The notes beneath the pieces were generated by a model, which ran no database searches, was not told the DNA's origin, and saw nothing but the letters and a program-made list of their open reading frames with translations. DNA of 64,000 nt, taken from contig NZ_KB907500.1 of assembly GCF_000382065.1 (NCBI RefSeq), forward strand, positions 248,001 to 312,000, written 5' to 3'. The translations under genes and the position numbers were made by a program. The stretch comes from Stenotrophomonas hibiscicola ATCC 19867. GTDB taxonomy: Bacteria; Pseudomonadota; Gammaproteobacteria; Xanthomonadales; Xanthomonadaceae. This document shows, in pieces, positions 34,962 through 44,205 of this stretch (the first letter of the stretch is position 1; every line of letters starts with the position of its first letter).

Positions 34962-37127
34962 TTGACCACCCGCCTTGCCCTTGCCGTGGCCATGTCCCTC
35001 GGCCTTGCCCTGCCCGCCTTCTCGGCCGGCGCCGCCCCGGCCGCCAGCAGCACCGCTCAGCAGGCCAATCCGTTCTTCGCCGAAAGCCCGTTGCCGCTGC
35101 ACTTCCCACAGTTCGACAGGATCAAGGACAGCGACTTCGCCCCGGCCTTCGACGCCGGCATGGCGCAGCAGCTGAAGGAAGTAGAAGCGATCGCCAACAA
35201 CAAGGCCAAGCCGACCTTCGACAACACCATCATCGCCCTGGAGAAGAGCGGTGACATCCTCGACCGTGCGACCACCGTGTTCTTCAGCCTGGTCGGCGCC
35301 GACACCAATGACACCCGCAAGAAGCTGCAGGCCGACTACTCGGCGAAGTTCGCCGCGCACAGCGATGCGATCGCGCTGAACGGCAAGCTGTTCGCCCGCA
35401 TCCAGGCGCTGTATGACACCCGCAGCCAGCTGGGCCTGGACGCCGAAGGCGTGCGTCTGGTCGAGAAGTACTACGACAACTACGTGCGCGCCGGCGCCAA
35501 GCTGTCCGAGGCCGACAAGGCCAAGCTGAAGGAGATGAACGCCGAACTGGCCAGCCTGGGCACCAGGTTCAGCCAGAACGTGCAGTCGGAAGTGAACGCC
35601 TCGGCGATCACCGTCGACGACGTCAAGGAACTGGACGGGCTGTCCAAGGAGCAGATCGCCGCCGCCGCCGAAGCCGCCAAGGCCCGGGGCCTGGAAGGCA
35701 AGTATGTAATCACCCTGCTCAACACCACCGGCCAGCCGCCGCTGACCAACCTGGCCAACCGCGCCCTGCGCCAGAAGATCTACGAAGCGTCGGTCAGCCG
35801 CGGCAGCCGCGGCGGTGAGTTCGACAACACCGCGCTGGTTTCGCGCATCATGCAGCTGCGTGCCGACAAGGCCAAGCTGATGGGCTTCCCGAACTTCGCC
35901 GCCTACAACCTGACCAACCAGACCGCCAAGACGCCGGAAGCGGTCAACGCGATGCTGGGCAAGCTGGCCCCGGCCGCGGTGGCCAACGCCAAGCGCGAAG
36001 CCGCCGACCTGCAGGCGATGATCGACCAGGAACAGAAGGCCGCAGGCAAGCCGACCTTCAAGCTGGAACCGTGGGACTGGGCCTTCTACAGCGAGAAGGT
36101 GCGCCAGGCCAAGTACAACTTCGACGAGTCGCAGCTGAAGCCGTACTTCGAAATGAAGAACGTGCTGGAGAACGGCGTGTTCCATGCCGCCAACCTGGAA
36201 TTCGGCCTGACCTTCAAGCAGCGCACAGACCTGCCGGTCTACCACGACGACGTGACCGTCTACGACGTGTTCGACGCCGACGGCAGCCAGCTGGCAATCT
36301 TCATCTTCGACCCGTACGCACGCGCCTCCAAGCGCGGCGGCGCGTGGATGAACTCCTACGTCTCGCAGTCGAAGCTGACCGGCTTCAAGCCGGTGGTCGC
36401 CAATCACCTGAACATCCCGAAGCCGCCGGCCGGCCAGCCGACCCTGCTGACCTGGGACGAGGTGAACACCACCTTCCACGAGTTCGGCCACGCCCTGCAC
36501 GGCATGTTCTCCAATGTGAAGTACCCGTACTTCTCGGGCACCTCGGTGCCGCGTGACTTCGTCGAGTTCCCCTCGCAGGTGAACGAGATGTGGGCCGACA
36601 ACCCGGTCATCCTGAAGAACTACGCCAAGCACTACCAGAACGGTTCGGCGATGCCGCAGGCGCTGCTGGACAAGGTGCTGGCGGCGGCCAAGTTCAACCA
36701 GGGCTTCGCCACCACCGAGTACCTGGGTGCAGCGATGCTGGACCAGCGCTGGCACCAGATCGGTGCCGACCAGGTGCCGACCGCCAAGGACGTGATGGCC
36801 TTCGAGCGCGCCGCGCTGGAGAAGGACGGCATCTACTACGCGCCGGTGCCGCCGCGCTACAAGACCCCGTACTTCAGCCACATCATGGGTGGCTACTCGG
36901 CCGGCTACTACGCCTACATCTGGTCGGAAGTGCTCGACGCCAACACCCAGAAGTGGTTCAAGGACAACGGTGGCCTGAGCCGCAAGAACGGCGACCACTT
37001 CCGCGCCACCCTGCTGTCCAAGGGTGGCAGCGTCGACGCGATGCAGCTGTTCCGCGATTTCGCCGGCCACGAGCCGCAGATCGAACCGCTGCTGGAAAAG
37101 CGTGGCCTGACCGGCGCCGGCAACTGA
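34962..37127 (+). CDS. dcp: Peptidyl-dipeptidase (M3 family), secreted
   Basis: Zinc metallopeptidase of 721 aa removing C-terminal dipeptides. The zinc site is H506-E-F-G-H510 (TTFHEFGHALH), with a downstream Glu in FVEFPSQVNEMW; HIMGGYSAGYYAYIWSEVL near the end is typical of Dcp/OpdA. The Sec signal peptide (MTTRLALAVAMSLGLALPAF) implies a periplasmic location, unlike cytoplasmic E. coli Dcp. The start is TTG 34962 with GGAG at proper distance. A terminator follows. Confidence 0.92.
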   Translation: MTTRLALAVAMSLGLALPAFSAGAAPAASSTAQQANPFFAESPLPLHFPQFDRIKDSDFAPAFDAGMAQQLKEVEAIANNKAKPTFDNTIIALEKSGDILDRATTVFFSLVGADTNDTRKKLQADYSAKFAAHSDAIALNGKLFARIQALYDTRSQLGLDAEGVRLVEKYYDNYVRAGAKLSEADKAKLKEMNAELASLGTRFSQNVQSEVNASAITVDDVKELDGLSKEQIAAAAEAAKARGLEGKYVITLLNTTGQPPLTNLANRALRQKIYEASVSRGSRGGEFDNTALVSRIMQLRADKAKLMGFPNFAAYNLTNQTAKTPEAVNAMLGKLAPAAVANAKREAADLQAMIDQEQKAAGKPTFKLEPWDWAFYSEKVRQAKYNFDESQLKPYFEMKNVLENGVFHAANLEFGLTFKQRTDLPVYHDDVTVYDVFDADGSQLAIFIFDPYARASKRGGAWMNSYVSQSKLTGFKPVVANHLNIPKPPAGQPTLLTWDEVNTTFHEFGHALHGMFSNVKYPYFSGTSVPRDFVEFPSQVNEMWADNPVILKNYAKHYQNGSAMPQALLDKVLAAAKFNQGFATTEYLGAAMLDQRWHQIGADQVPTAKDVMAFERAALEKDGIYYAPVPPRYKTPYFSHIMGGYSAGYYAYIWSEVLDANTQKWFKDNGGLSRKNGDHFRATLLSKGGSVDAMQLFRDFAGHEPQIEPLLEKRGLTGAGN

Positions 37128-37154
37128 TCGCCTGCGCGCTAGCGTGAAACGAAA

Positions 37155-37182
37155 ACCGCCCGGGAGACCGGGCGGTTTTTTT
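37155..37182. terminator. Rho-independent terminator after dcp
   Basis: Stem ACCGCCCGG / CCGGGCGGT with a GAGA loop and seven T's on the plus strand. AAACGAAA on the left gives it some activity for the convergent minus-strand gene. Confidence 0.92.
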
Positions 37183-37190
37183 CGTTGAGG

Positions 37191-37943
37191 TCATCGCCGG
37201 AACAATCGTTCCCACCATCGTTTCTGCGTGTTTGCCGCCGGAGCCGTATCCGTATCCAGGGTTTCCGGCACGAACTGCGCCAGCTGCGCCGCGACGGCCT
37301 CTGCGTACAGCAACGCGCCATCGGGGGCGCAGTTGAGCAGATTGCTCATGCTGGTCGATGCGTTGAGGTCCATCGGATTCGGCTCGACCACCTCGCTTGC
37401 TTCCAGCAATCCGCATCCCTTGCCGATGGCATCATCGACAACGCTCCAGAACACGGCCAGTCGACCATCGGAGAACAGCTCGTGCAGACGCGCGCGCAGG
37501 TCATTGTCCCCGGCGTAGTCCGCGCGCATCTGCTTCAGCCGGTCATGCGTGATGAACACACCACCACCGTAGTTTTCGCGCAGGTGGTTGCCTGCAGCGG
37601 CGTCCGCCCACTGTGGCGGCACCAGTTGCCGCCAGTCCGCGAAATAGCGGGCAACCACCGGATCGTCGATGAAGAACGAAAGGGCGCTCCCGCGAAGATA
37701 GTGATACCGGCGCAGGTGACCGGCCACGATCGCCAGGTACAAAGCATGCCCCTTCTCGAAGGGCACGTCTGTGCTGATCGAGCGAGCCTCGTCGATGCGT
37801 TCCTGCAGCTGCTCCATGTAGAACGGCTCGATCCGGAATTGCTCCTGCAGCGGCTCAACCAGCGTCGCGTCCTCCAGCGCACGGAAATAGAGGCCACCGA
37901 TTTCCGAGTCCGCGACTGGATGGTAGGTGATGTCCCAACCCAT
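37191..37943 (-). CDS. Hypothetical protein (250 aa)
   Basis: Not assigned to a family. Soluble, mostly alpha-helical by composition, no signal peptide. The opening MGWDITYHPVADSEIGGLYF is distinctive, and PFYMEQLQERIDEARSI and GGGVFITHDRLKQMRADY look conserved. Codon use is somewhat less GC-biased than neighbours, and the gene stands alone between dcp and cfa. A role cannot be proposed from sequence. The 150-nt gap that precedes it (37944-38093) shows nothing recognisable. Confidence 0.7.
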   Translation of the reverse strand: MGWDITYHPVADSEIGGLYFRALEDATLVEPLQEQFRIEPFYMEQLQERIDEARSISTDVPFEKGHALYLAIVAGHLRRYHYLRGSALSFFIDDPVVARYFADWRQLVPPQWADAAAGNHLRENYGGGVFITHDRLKQMRADYAGDNDLRARLHELFSDGRLAVFWSVVDDAIGKGCGLLEASEVVEPNPMDLNASTSMSNLLNCAPDGALLYAEAVAAQLAQFVPETLDTDTAPAANTQKRWWERLFRR

Positions 37944-38093
37944 GCTGCAACGCCTTCAGGAATGCGGTAATGCCGCCGACCCAACAGCTTAGCGTCGTCG
38001 GCACCCTTGCGGAGAGCAGGCCGTGCAATACCCGTAGTCAACGTCAATGAGTGTCGTATCAGGCCTGATCTATCCCTCTCTCCCGACGCAACA

Positions 38094-39209
38094 CTACCGT
38101 GGCGCCACGTACCCGCCCGGCACGCCTTCCGGCGACAGCACCAGCTGCCACAACTGCGCATGGCGGCAGCGGAAGGTGGCCATCGACCCGGCCAGGTAGA
38201 AGCGCCACATGCGGCGGAAGTGCTCGTCATAGCGCGCATCCAGCCGTGGCCACGCCGCTTCCACGTTGCGCCGCCAGGCCTGCAGGGTCAGGTCGTAGTC
38301 GGTGCCGAAGTTGTGCCAGTCTTCCAGTACGAAGCGGCCTTCGAACGCCCGGGTGATCTGCACCGCCGACGGCAGCATCGAGTTGGGGAAGATGTAGCGC
38401 GCGATCCACGGATCGGTGCGATGCCGGGAGACGTTGGTGCCGATGCTGTGCAACAGCAGCAGGCCACGCGGCGACAGGCAGCGTTTGGCCACCTCGAAGA
38501 AGCTGGCGTAGTTCTTGTCACCGACGTGCTCGAACATGCCGATCGAGAAAATCGCATCGAACGGCTCGTCCAGTTCCCGGTAATCCTGCAGGCGGATCTC
38601 GATCGGAAGGCCGGCGCACAGTTCGCGCGCGAACCCGGCCTGCTCCTGCGAAATGGTCACACCCACGCCACTGACGCCATAGCGTTCGGCAGCAAACTTC
38701 AGTGCCTCGCCCCAACCACAGCCGATGTCCAGCACACGCTGGCCCGGGCGCAGGCCCAGCTTGCGGCAGACCAGGTCCAGCTTGGCTTCCTGCGCGGCAT
38801 CGAGATCATCGGCATTGCGCCAGTAGCCGCAGCTGTAGACCAGACGCTGGCCCAGCATGGCCTGGTAGAGATCGTTGCCGAGGTCGTAGTGGCGGCGGCC
38901 GACCTCGTAGCTGCCCTGCCCGGCCTGCAGGTTGAACAGGCGCGCCTTCAGCGCATCGGCCACTTCGCGCCAGCCGTGCACCCGTTCATCCAGGTGCGCC
39001 TGCATCAGATGGACAAGGAATTCATCCAGGAAGTTGGCATCCCACCAGCCGTCCATGTAGCTCTCGCCCAGGCCAAGCGAGCCGTGGGCCATGACCCGCG
39101 CGAAAAAGCGCGGGTCATGCACCTGGATGTCCTGCGGCTGGGTACCGCCGATGCGGACCCCGGCTTCGTGAAGCAGGCCGGTGACCCGCTCCTGCAACCC
39201 TGTATCCAC
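38094..39209 (-). CDS. cfa: Cyclopropane-fatty-acyl-phospholipid synthase
   Basis: SAM-dependent enzyme (371 aa) that converts cis double bonds in membrane lipids to cyclopropane rings. The SAM motif is VLDIGCGWGEALKF. YSCGYW before it and FSIGMFEHVGDKNY after are hallmarks of Cfa. The end (RRMWRFYLAGSMATFR) is also typical. The start is GTG 39209 with an exceptional GGAGGAGGT ribosome-binding site; upstream extension is rejected. The gene is 19 nt downstream of the DUF3298 lipoprotein gene, so the two probably form an operon. Confidence 0.95.
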   Translation of the reverse strand: MDTGLQERVTGLLHEAGVRIGGTQPQDIQVHDPRFFARVMAHGSLGLGESYMDGWWDANFLDEFLVHLMQAHLDERVHGWREVADALKARLFNLQAGQGSYEVGRRHYDLGNDLYQAMLGQRLVYSCGYWRNADDLDAAQEAKLDLVCRKLGLRPGQRVLDIGCGWGEALKFAAERYGVSGVGVTISQEQAGFARELCAGLPIEIRLQDYRELDEPFDAIFSIGMFEHVGDKNYASFFEVAKRCLSPRGLLLLHSIGTNVSRHRTDPWIARYIFPNSMLPSAVQITRAFEGRFVLEDWHNFGTDYDLTLQAWRRNVEAAWPRLDARYDEHFRRMWRFYLAGSMATFRCRHAQLWQLVLSPEGVPGGYVAPR

Positions 39210-39228
39210 GCCACCTCCTCCACTGCGG

Positions 39229-40083
39229 TCAACCGCGTGCGAACAGCTCCACGTAGTCCCTGGCCACGTGCGGCAACAGCACCGCCGCCGGTACATCGGC
39301 GGTCTGGGTGCCGTCCGAGTATGGACCCACCTGGTACGGCGGGAAAACAAAGCGCAGCGCGGTGATCTGCCCCTTGTCGTCGGTCAGTGGCTGGAACTGG
39401 CTGAAGTTCTCGGCCTGCGGGCCGGTACCGTCGGCAATCATGCGCGATGCGTTGCGCAGCGATTCCTGCAGCTGGGCCGGGTCCATGTCCTCGCCGCTGA
39501 GCCGCGTGGCCACGCGTTCGCGCAGCTGGTCGGCGACGAAATCGCTGATCGCCTTCCAGCCCTTGGCATCGGTCACCAGCTTTTCGGCACTGAGCATCTG
39601 CTGCTGCTGCGGCAGCCATACGAAGCGCGCCACCAGCGGTTCGCCGTGGGCGCCACCGGTGTAGCGGCTGCCATCAGCACTGACCACCACCAGCTGCGGG
39701 GTTTCCAGCAGTTTCTCGAAACTCAGCGACAGCTCGTAGGGCATGGTCGGCTTGTCGTTGCCGAGCCCGTCCAACGCCTGTTGCAGGTCACTGCGCGCAC
39801 TCGTCGCATAGTTCTGCAGCGCACGGGCCAACCCCGGATAACGGTCGATGCCGGCCGGGTAGCTGATGCCCACCACTTCGCGCTCGTTGTTCTCGATCAC
39901 GTCGCGCAGGTCCAGCGGCGCTTCCGTGGCCGGCGTTTCGGCTGCGGCGGTGGCCTCGACGGCGGGAGCCGCCTCAGCCGCCGGTGCCGGCTCGCTTTCA
40001 CGCTGGCAACCGGCCAGCAACAGCACGCCCACCACGCCGGCCAACGCGCTGCCGCGCAGTGGCCGGTTGTTTCCAATCTTCAT
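39229..40083 (-). CDS. DUF3298/DUF4163-type lipoprotein
   Basis: Lipoprotein of 284 aa. The signal ends in LLLAGC, and a low-complexity Ala/Pro/Glu linker follows. The folded part starts with YPAGIDRYPGLARAL, then SRYTGGAHGEP, a DUF3298-type signature, and FQPLTDDKGQITALRFVFPPYQVGPYSDG near the end. Related domains occur in RsiV-like anti-sigma proteins and putative lysozyme-sensing factors, but no function can be claimed here. Likely co-transcribed with cfa. Confidence 0.82.
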   Translation of the reverse strand: MKIGNNRPLRGSALAGVVGVLLLAGCQRESEPAPAAEAAPAVEATAAAETPATEAPLDLRDVIENNEREVVGISYPAGIDRYPGLARALQNYATSARSDLQQALDGLGNDKPTMPYELSLSFEKLLETPQLVVVSADGSRYTGGAHGEPLVARFVWLPQQQQMLSAEKLVTDAKGWKAISDFVADQLRERVATRLSGEDMDPAQLQESLRNASRMIADGTGPQAENFSQFQPLTDDKGQITALRFVFPPYQVGPYSDGTQTADVPAAVLLPHVARDYVELFARG

Positions 40084-40147
40084 CGGGATCCCCTGTTCAT
40101 GTTTGTACATCATTGCCTGCCATGGCTGAAGCGTGGCCCGCCGGCGT

Positions 40148-40450
40148 TCAGCCAGCGAGCAGATCGTGATACTCCTCATGCCGCTGCAGGAACGCCTCGG
40201 CGTAGGAACAGGCCGGCACCACCTTGTACTTCTGCTCGCGGGCGAAACGCAGTGCCACGCGGGTCAGCTCACCGGCGATCCCACGGCCGGCGATCGGCTC
40301 AGGCACCTCGGTGTGGGTGATGACCATGCGTTTGCGCTTGATCTGGTAGTCCAGCACCGCCAGCTGTCCACGCACACGGGCGGTGAAGCGATGGTTGGCC
40401 AGGTCGTGTTCGACCTCATAGGCCAGACCGGGGGGCGTGACCGAAGCCAT
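40148..40450 (-). CDS. Small GNAT-like N-acetyltransferase (YjdJ type)
   Basis: Compact (100 aa) acetyltransferase-like domain. The sequence HTEVPEPIAGRGIAGELTRV carries the acetyl-CoA loop (GRGIA), and KVVPACSYAEAFLQRHEEY is the usual ending of this YjdJ/GATD1-like group. AGGAGA precedes the ATG at 40450. The substrate is unknown. Lies 64 nt upstream of the DUF3298 gene on the same strand. Confidence 0.85.
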   Translation of the reverse strand: MASVTPPGLAYEVEHDLANHRFTARVRGQLAVLDYQIKRKRMVITHTEVPEPIAGRGIAGELTRVALRFAREQKYKVVPACSYAEAFLQRHEEYHDLLAG

Positions 40451-40659
40451 GGAACTGTCTCCTGCGGCGACTGCGTGGATGGTGCGCAGCCGGGCGCCAT
40501 GATCGCGTGAAGCCTGAACAGGGGCAAGTCTGATCCATTCACGTCAGTTTGCGACCCTCAAGCTGGAGCGCTGACGGCCGCTATCGCCTGTGGAGGGGTA
40601 CGGCCAGCTTGGCACGCCCCTTGCGAACGTTGACCATGCGCACCCCCGCGGAGGCTCCG

Positions 40660-40821
40660 ATGCACCCCAGCGATCCCCATTCAGATACTGACCGCGCCCT
40701 GCTGGAGGGCCTGCTGCAACTTGCGGTGGAAGGGCAGACCGAAGACCAGGATTTCCAGCGCATCGGCGAGGAAGTGTTCGCCCGCCTGCTGGATACCTAC
40801 GGCCAGCAGCACACGCTCTGA
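40660..40821 (+). CDS. Small acidic protein (53 aa), unknown
   Basis: Short acidic peptide rich in Asp, Glu and Gln (SDTDRALLEGLLQLAVEGQT), probably helical; no signal or membrane segment. GGAGG precedes the ATG at 40660, and a palindromic terminator follows directly, which supports it as a gene. A longer frame from 40549 is less convincing. No family recognised. Confidence 0.5.
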   Translation: MHPSDPHSDTDRALLEGLLQLAVEGQTEDQDFQRIGEEVFARLLDTYGQQHTL

Positions 40822-40825
40822 AAAC

Positions 40826-40853
40826 CGGGGCGAATCGTCACCGATTCGCCCCG
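40826..40853. terminator. Hairpin between convergent genes
   Basis: A 12-bp perfect stem CGGGGCGAATCG / CGATTCGCCCCG with a TCAC loop; on the minus strand GGTTTTC follows. Serves the small acidic-protein gene and the rhomboid gene. Confidence 0.7.
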
Positions 40854-40862
40854 CTACCCGCT

Positions 40863-41489
40863 TCAACCGCCGCCGAGGCGGAAGGTCGGGTTGGACAGTT
40901 CGCGCAGGAAGTGGTTGAAGATGCTCGGCTGCATGGCCAGCATGAAGATCACGCCGAACGCCGCACCGGCCAGATGCGCGCTGTGGTTGATGCGGTCGCC
41001 GCCGCGCTTGTCCATCCAGATGCTGTAGCCGACATAGAACGCGGCATAGATGATCGCCGGTGCCGGGATGAAGAACACCAGGATGATCGACCACGGCTTG
41101 ATCAGGATGAAGGCGAACAGCACCGCCGATACCGCCCCGGACGCGCCAAGGCTGAGGTAGTTCGGGTTCTTCTGGTTCTTCAGGTAGCTGGGCAGGATCG
41201 AGACCAGCAGCGCGCCGATGTAGAACGCCGGGTAGGTCAGGTAGCTGCCGGTCAGCTGCACCATCACGCTCTCGATGAATCCCCCGAAGAAGAACAGGGT
41301 GATCATGTTGAAGATCAGGTGCGACCAGTCGGCGTGGATGAAGCCATAGGTCACCAGCCGGTCGTACTGGCGATGGCGATCCACGGCAGGCGGCCACAGG
41401 ATCAGGCGGTCGGCCAGCGTGCGGTTGTTGAACGCCATCCACGACACGATGGCGGTAATGGCGATCAACAGAAGATTGACGGGGGTCAT
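40863..41489 (-). CDS. Rhomboid-family intramembrane serine protease
   Basis: Six-helix intramembrane protease of 208 aa. The catalytic dyad is visible as S117 in LGASGAVSA and H172 in HSAHLAGAAFG; the loop-1 WSHLIFNMITLFFFG supplies the usual structural motif. The substrate is unknown. Start ATG at 41489; no strong Shine-Dalgarno. It is 7 nt downstream of the POT transporter stop and so probably shares its transcript. Confidence 0.9.
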   Translation of the reverse strand: MTPVNLLLIAITAIVSWMAFNNRTLADRLILWPPAVDRHRQYDRLVTYGFIHADWSHLIFNMITLFFFGGFIESVMVQLTGSYLTYPAFYIGALLVSILPSYLKNQKNPNYLSLGASGAVSAVLFAFILIKPWSIILVFFIPAPAIIYAAFYVGYSIWMDKRGGDRINHSAHLAGAAFGVIFMLAMQPSIFNHFLRELSNPTFRLGGG

Positions 41490-41496
41490 GTCAGGC

Positions 41497-43074
41497 TCAG
41501 GCGCTACGGTAATTGTCGACCATACGATAGCGTTTCGCATACCAACCGAAGGCCAACGCCGCGACGAAGGCGAAACCGGCAAAGAAGAACATCAGGAATG
41601 CCGCTTCGCTGAGACCTGTACTGGCGATCTTGTGGGTCACCGCGTCGTTGCGCACGGCAGCGTTCGACAGCAGCACCCACAGGTTGCCGATGGTGGTGGT
41701 CAGGTTCCAGAAGCTCATCACCACGCCCTTCATCGCCTGCGGCGCCTGACTGTAGGCGAACTCCAGGCCGGTGGCCGAGACCAGCACCTCACCGAAGGTC
41801 AGCAATGCATACGGCAGGATCTGCCAGAAGATCGACAAAGCGTTGCCGCCGTCCATCACCACCTGGATGCCGCCGACCACGATCCAGGCCAGGCCACTGA
41901 AGGCGATGCCGGCGGTCATGCGGCGCAGCGCGGTCGGCTCCAAGCCGAAGCGGCGCAGGGCCGGGTACAGCACCAGGTTGTTGAACGGAATCAGGATCAT
42001 CACCAGCAGCGGGTTCAGCGCCTGCATCTGCGAGGCGCTGAACCAGCTCGGCATCTGCATCTGCTGGCCCTGCAGGACCCAGGTCGAGGCCTTCTGGTCG
42101 AACAGCGAGAAGAACGGCGTGGTCAGCGCGAAGATCACCAGCACGCGCAGCACCGAGCGCACGCCTTCCACGGCTTCGGCTGGATGCTGGCCACGGGCCC
42201 GGTCCAGCTGCAACCAGGTGCCGCCACCGATGCCGGCGAGAATGGCCACCAGCGCCAGGCACAGGCAGATCACGATGCCCAGCGAACCGACCAGGCCGAA
42301 CGACGCCGCTGCCAGCACCAGGCCGAGCACGGCGATCACCAGGCCCGGGCGGCCTTGGCCGGCCGCGCGTGCGGTCAGCGCAGTGCGCACCACGTTGGCG
42401 AACGAGTGCGGGTCCTTCGGTGGCAGCGGCACCAGCACGTAACGCTTGCGGCCCAGCCAGAACACGAAGGTGGCGATGAACATCAGGATGCCCGGGATGC
42501 CGAACGCCCACTGCGGGCCCCAGTTCTTCAGCGCCAGCGGGATCAGCAGCGAGGCGAACAGCGAGCCGAAGTTGATGATCCAGTAGAAGGCGTCGAAGAC
42601 GATCTTGGCCAGGTGCTTGTTGCTCTGGTCGAACTGGTCGCCCATGAAGGAGGCCACCAGCGGCTTGATGCCACCGGCACCCAGGGCGATCAGGCCCAGG
42701 CCGAGGAAGAAGCCCTCGCGGCTGTTCTCGAACAGGGCAAGGCACAGATGGCCGGCGCAGTAGACCAGGCTGAACCAGAGGATGGTGTGGTACTTGCCGA
42801 AGAACCTGTCGGCCAGCCAACCTCCGAGCAGCGGGAAGAAATACACGCCGATCATGAAGCTGTGCATGATGTCCTTGGCTTCACCGGCACGGCCTTCGGC
42901 TGTGATTTCCTGCAACAGCAGCGAGGTGATCAGGAACTGCACCAGGATGTTGCGCATCCCGTAGAAACTGAACCGCTCGCAGGCCTCATTGCCGATGATG
43001 TACGGGATCTGGCGCGGCATCTTTCCCTGGCCGGCGATGGGGGCAACTGCGTCGTGGCTCATCCTGTAAGGCAT
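41497..43074 (-). CDS. POT-family proton-coupled oligopeptide transporter
   Basis: Inner-membrane MFS carrier (525 aa, about 12-14 helices) importing di- and tripeptides with protons. Motifs: ERFSFYGMRNILVQF (helix 1, E-x-x-E/R-F-x-Y/F-Y-G-M), LGGWLADRFFGKYHTIL, GAGGIKPLVASFMGDQF (POT signature), and FFSLFDQKASTWVLQGQQM. Start 43074 or 43062; both have a nearby AGGA at imperfect distance. Pairs with the rhomboid gene 7 nt downstream. Confidence 0.92.
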   Translation of the reverse strand: MPYRMSHDAVAPIAGQGKMPRQIPYIIGNEACERFSFYGMRNILVQFLITSLLLQEITAEGRAGEAKDIMHSFMIGVYFFPLLGGWLADRFFGKYHTILWFSLVYCAGHLCLALFENSREGFFLGLGLIALGAGGIKPLVASFMGDQFDQSNKHLAKIVFDAFYWIINFGSLFASLLIPLALKNWGPQWAFGIPGILMFIATFVFWLGRKRYVLVPLPPKDPHSFANVVRTALTARAAGQGRPGLVIAVLGLVLAAASFGLVGSLGIVICLCLALVAILAGIGGGTWLQLDRARGQHPAEAVEGVRSVLRVLVIFALTTPFFSLFDQKASTWVLQGQQMQMPSWFSASQMQALNPLLVMILIPFNNLVLYPALRRFGLEPTALRRMTAGIAFSGLAWIVVGGIQVVMDGGNALSIFWQILPYALLTFGEVLVSATGLEFAYSQAPQAMKGVVMSFWNLTTTIGNLWVLLSNAAVRNDAVTHKIASTGLSEAAFLMFFFAGFAFVAALAFGWYAKRYRMVDNYRSA

Positions 43075-43225
43075 TCCTGCAAAGCGAAAGGCGCAAGGTT
43101 ACCGGAACCGGGCCTTGCGAAGCACGCTGCAGGGCTGCATGACAACGGTGCCCATCCATGGCAGGCAACCGCGCTCCGTGCCGGAAGTCACGGCACCTGC
43201 ACGACAAAAGCGTAAACTTATCGTT

Positions 43226-44074
43226 ATGTGCCCCCTCCCCCCCGCCCGTCTCCTGCTCAGTTGCCTGATGCTGCTGATGGCGTTGCAGGCACAGGCGCGG
43301 CCGCAGGCACCGGCCACGGCGGCCAGCGAAAGCGGCTCCCGCCAGCTGACGGTGGCCGCGCTGGAGCTGCCCAGCCACGATGATGCGCAATGGAAGTTGC
43401 GCCGCGAGCAGGTCGCGCAGTTGCTGACCGACCTGCAGCCGGACGTGATCTCGGTGCAGCAGGTGCTGCAGCAGCAGGGCCGCAACCCGGCCTGCTGGCT
43501 GGCCAGCCGGCTGCGTTACAGCTGCGACTTCGTCACCGCCGATCCACCCAGCCAGACATTGCGGCATGGCAACGCGATGCTGACCCGGCTGCCGGTCAGC
43601 GAGGACGGCGTGACCCTGCTGCATCCTCCCGGCACCTTCAGCGCCGCCGGCATGATGCGGCTGAAGCTGGGCGAGGCGCTGGTCAACATCTATGTGGCAC
43701 GGCTCCGCCCCGACCCGGACGAGGCCGCCGCGCGCCAGCACCAGACCAGCGACCTGATGACCTGGATTGGTGCCACCGCCGAGGGCATGCCCAGCCTGAT
43801 CGCCGGCGACTTCTCGGCCAACACGATGGAACTGGTGCGCAGCACGCCGGGCTTCCAGCCGGCGCGGCGCAATCCCGGCGGCCGAGCCGAGGCGCCTGCG
43901 GCCAGTGGCGGGGGCAGCACTGGCCATGGTCTGGATGTGCTCTTCCAGGTCAAGCATTTCGACGGCATCCGCCAGCAGCCGATCCTGCTGCCGGCCGACG
44001 GCGACCTGCCCGGTCTGCGCCTGGGCGTGATGGCCACGTTGCGCCTGCAAGGCAATACGGCCACCGCCGAATAG
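43226..44074 (+). CDS. EEP-fold (endonuclease/exonuclease/phosphatase) protein, catalytic residues lost
   Basis: Exported protein of 282 aa (signal peptide to about residue 27). The body aligns with the EEP protein at 55480-56367: QPDVISVQQVLQQQGRNPACWLAS versus QPDAVALQEVIQRRNVRNQAQWLAG. The metal-binding Glu of QEV is Gln here (QQV). THLN has become ARLR, GDFN has become GDFS, and the final SDHYG is replaced by RLG. It is therefore probably inactive as a nuclease or phosphatase and may bind a ligand. Start 43226 lacks a clear ribosome-binding site. Confidence 0.75.
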   Translation: MCPLPPARLLLSCLMLLMALQAQARPQAPATAASESGSRQLTVAALELPSHDDAQWKLRREQVAQLLTDLQPDVISVQQVLQQQGRNPACWLASRLRYSCDFVTADPPSQTLRHGNAMLTRLPVSEDGVTLLHPPGTFSAAGMMRLKLGEALVNIYVARLRPDPDEAAARQHQTSDLMTWIGATAEGMPSLIAGDFSANTMELVRSTPGFQPARRNPGGRAEAPAASGGGSTGHGLDVLFQVKHFDGIRQQPILLPADGDLPGLRLGVMATLRLQGNTATAE

Positions 44075-44077
44075 GGA

Positions 44078-44138
44078 GTACCGGCCGCTGGCCGGCTCCC
44101 CGGGGATCACACGATTGCCGGCCAGCGGCCGGCACTAC
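44078..44138. repeat. SMAG-type inverted dimer, GCCGGC subfamily
   Basis: CCGGCCGCTGGCCGG and GCCGGCCAGCGGCCGGC with ACTAC at the right end; the left end reads GTAC instead of GTAG. Lies between the convergent EEP-fold gene and sodA. Confidence 0.75.
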
Positions 44139-44159
44139 CGAATGATTGCTGCAACAGAA

Positions 44160-44182
44160 AAGGCCGGGTTTTCCCCGGCCTT
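44160..44182 (-). terminator. Rho-independent terminator of sodA
   Basis: Stem AAGGCCGGG / CCCGGCCTT with a five-base loop; on the minus strand it is followed by TTCTGTT, 24 nt after the sodA stop. Confidence 0.85.
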
Positions 44183-44205
44183 CTCCGTTCATCCCATCAC
44201 CGCGA

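Noticed and set aside
39210-39350. N-terminal extension of cfa
   Set aside because: It overlaps the DUF3298 gene on the same strand; the GTG at 39209 has an exceptional GGAGGAGGT site.
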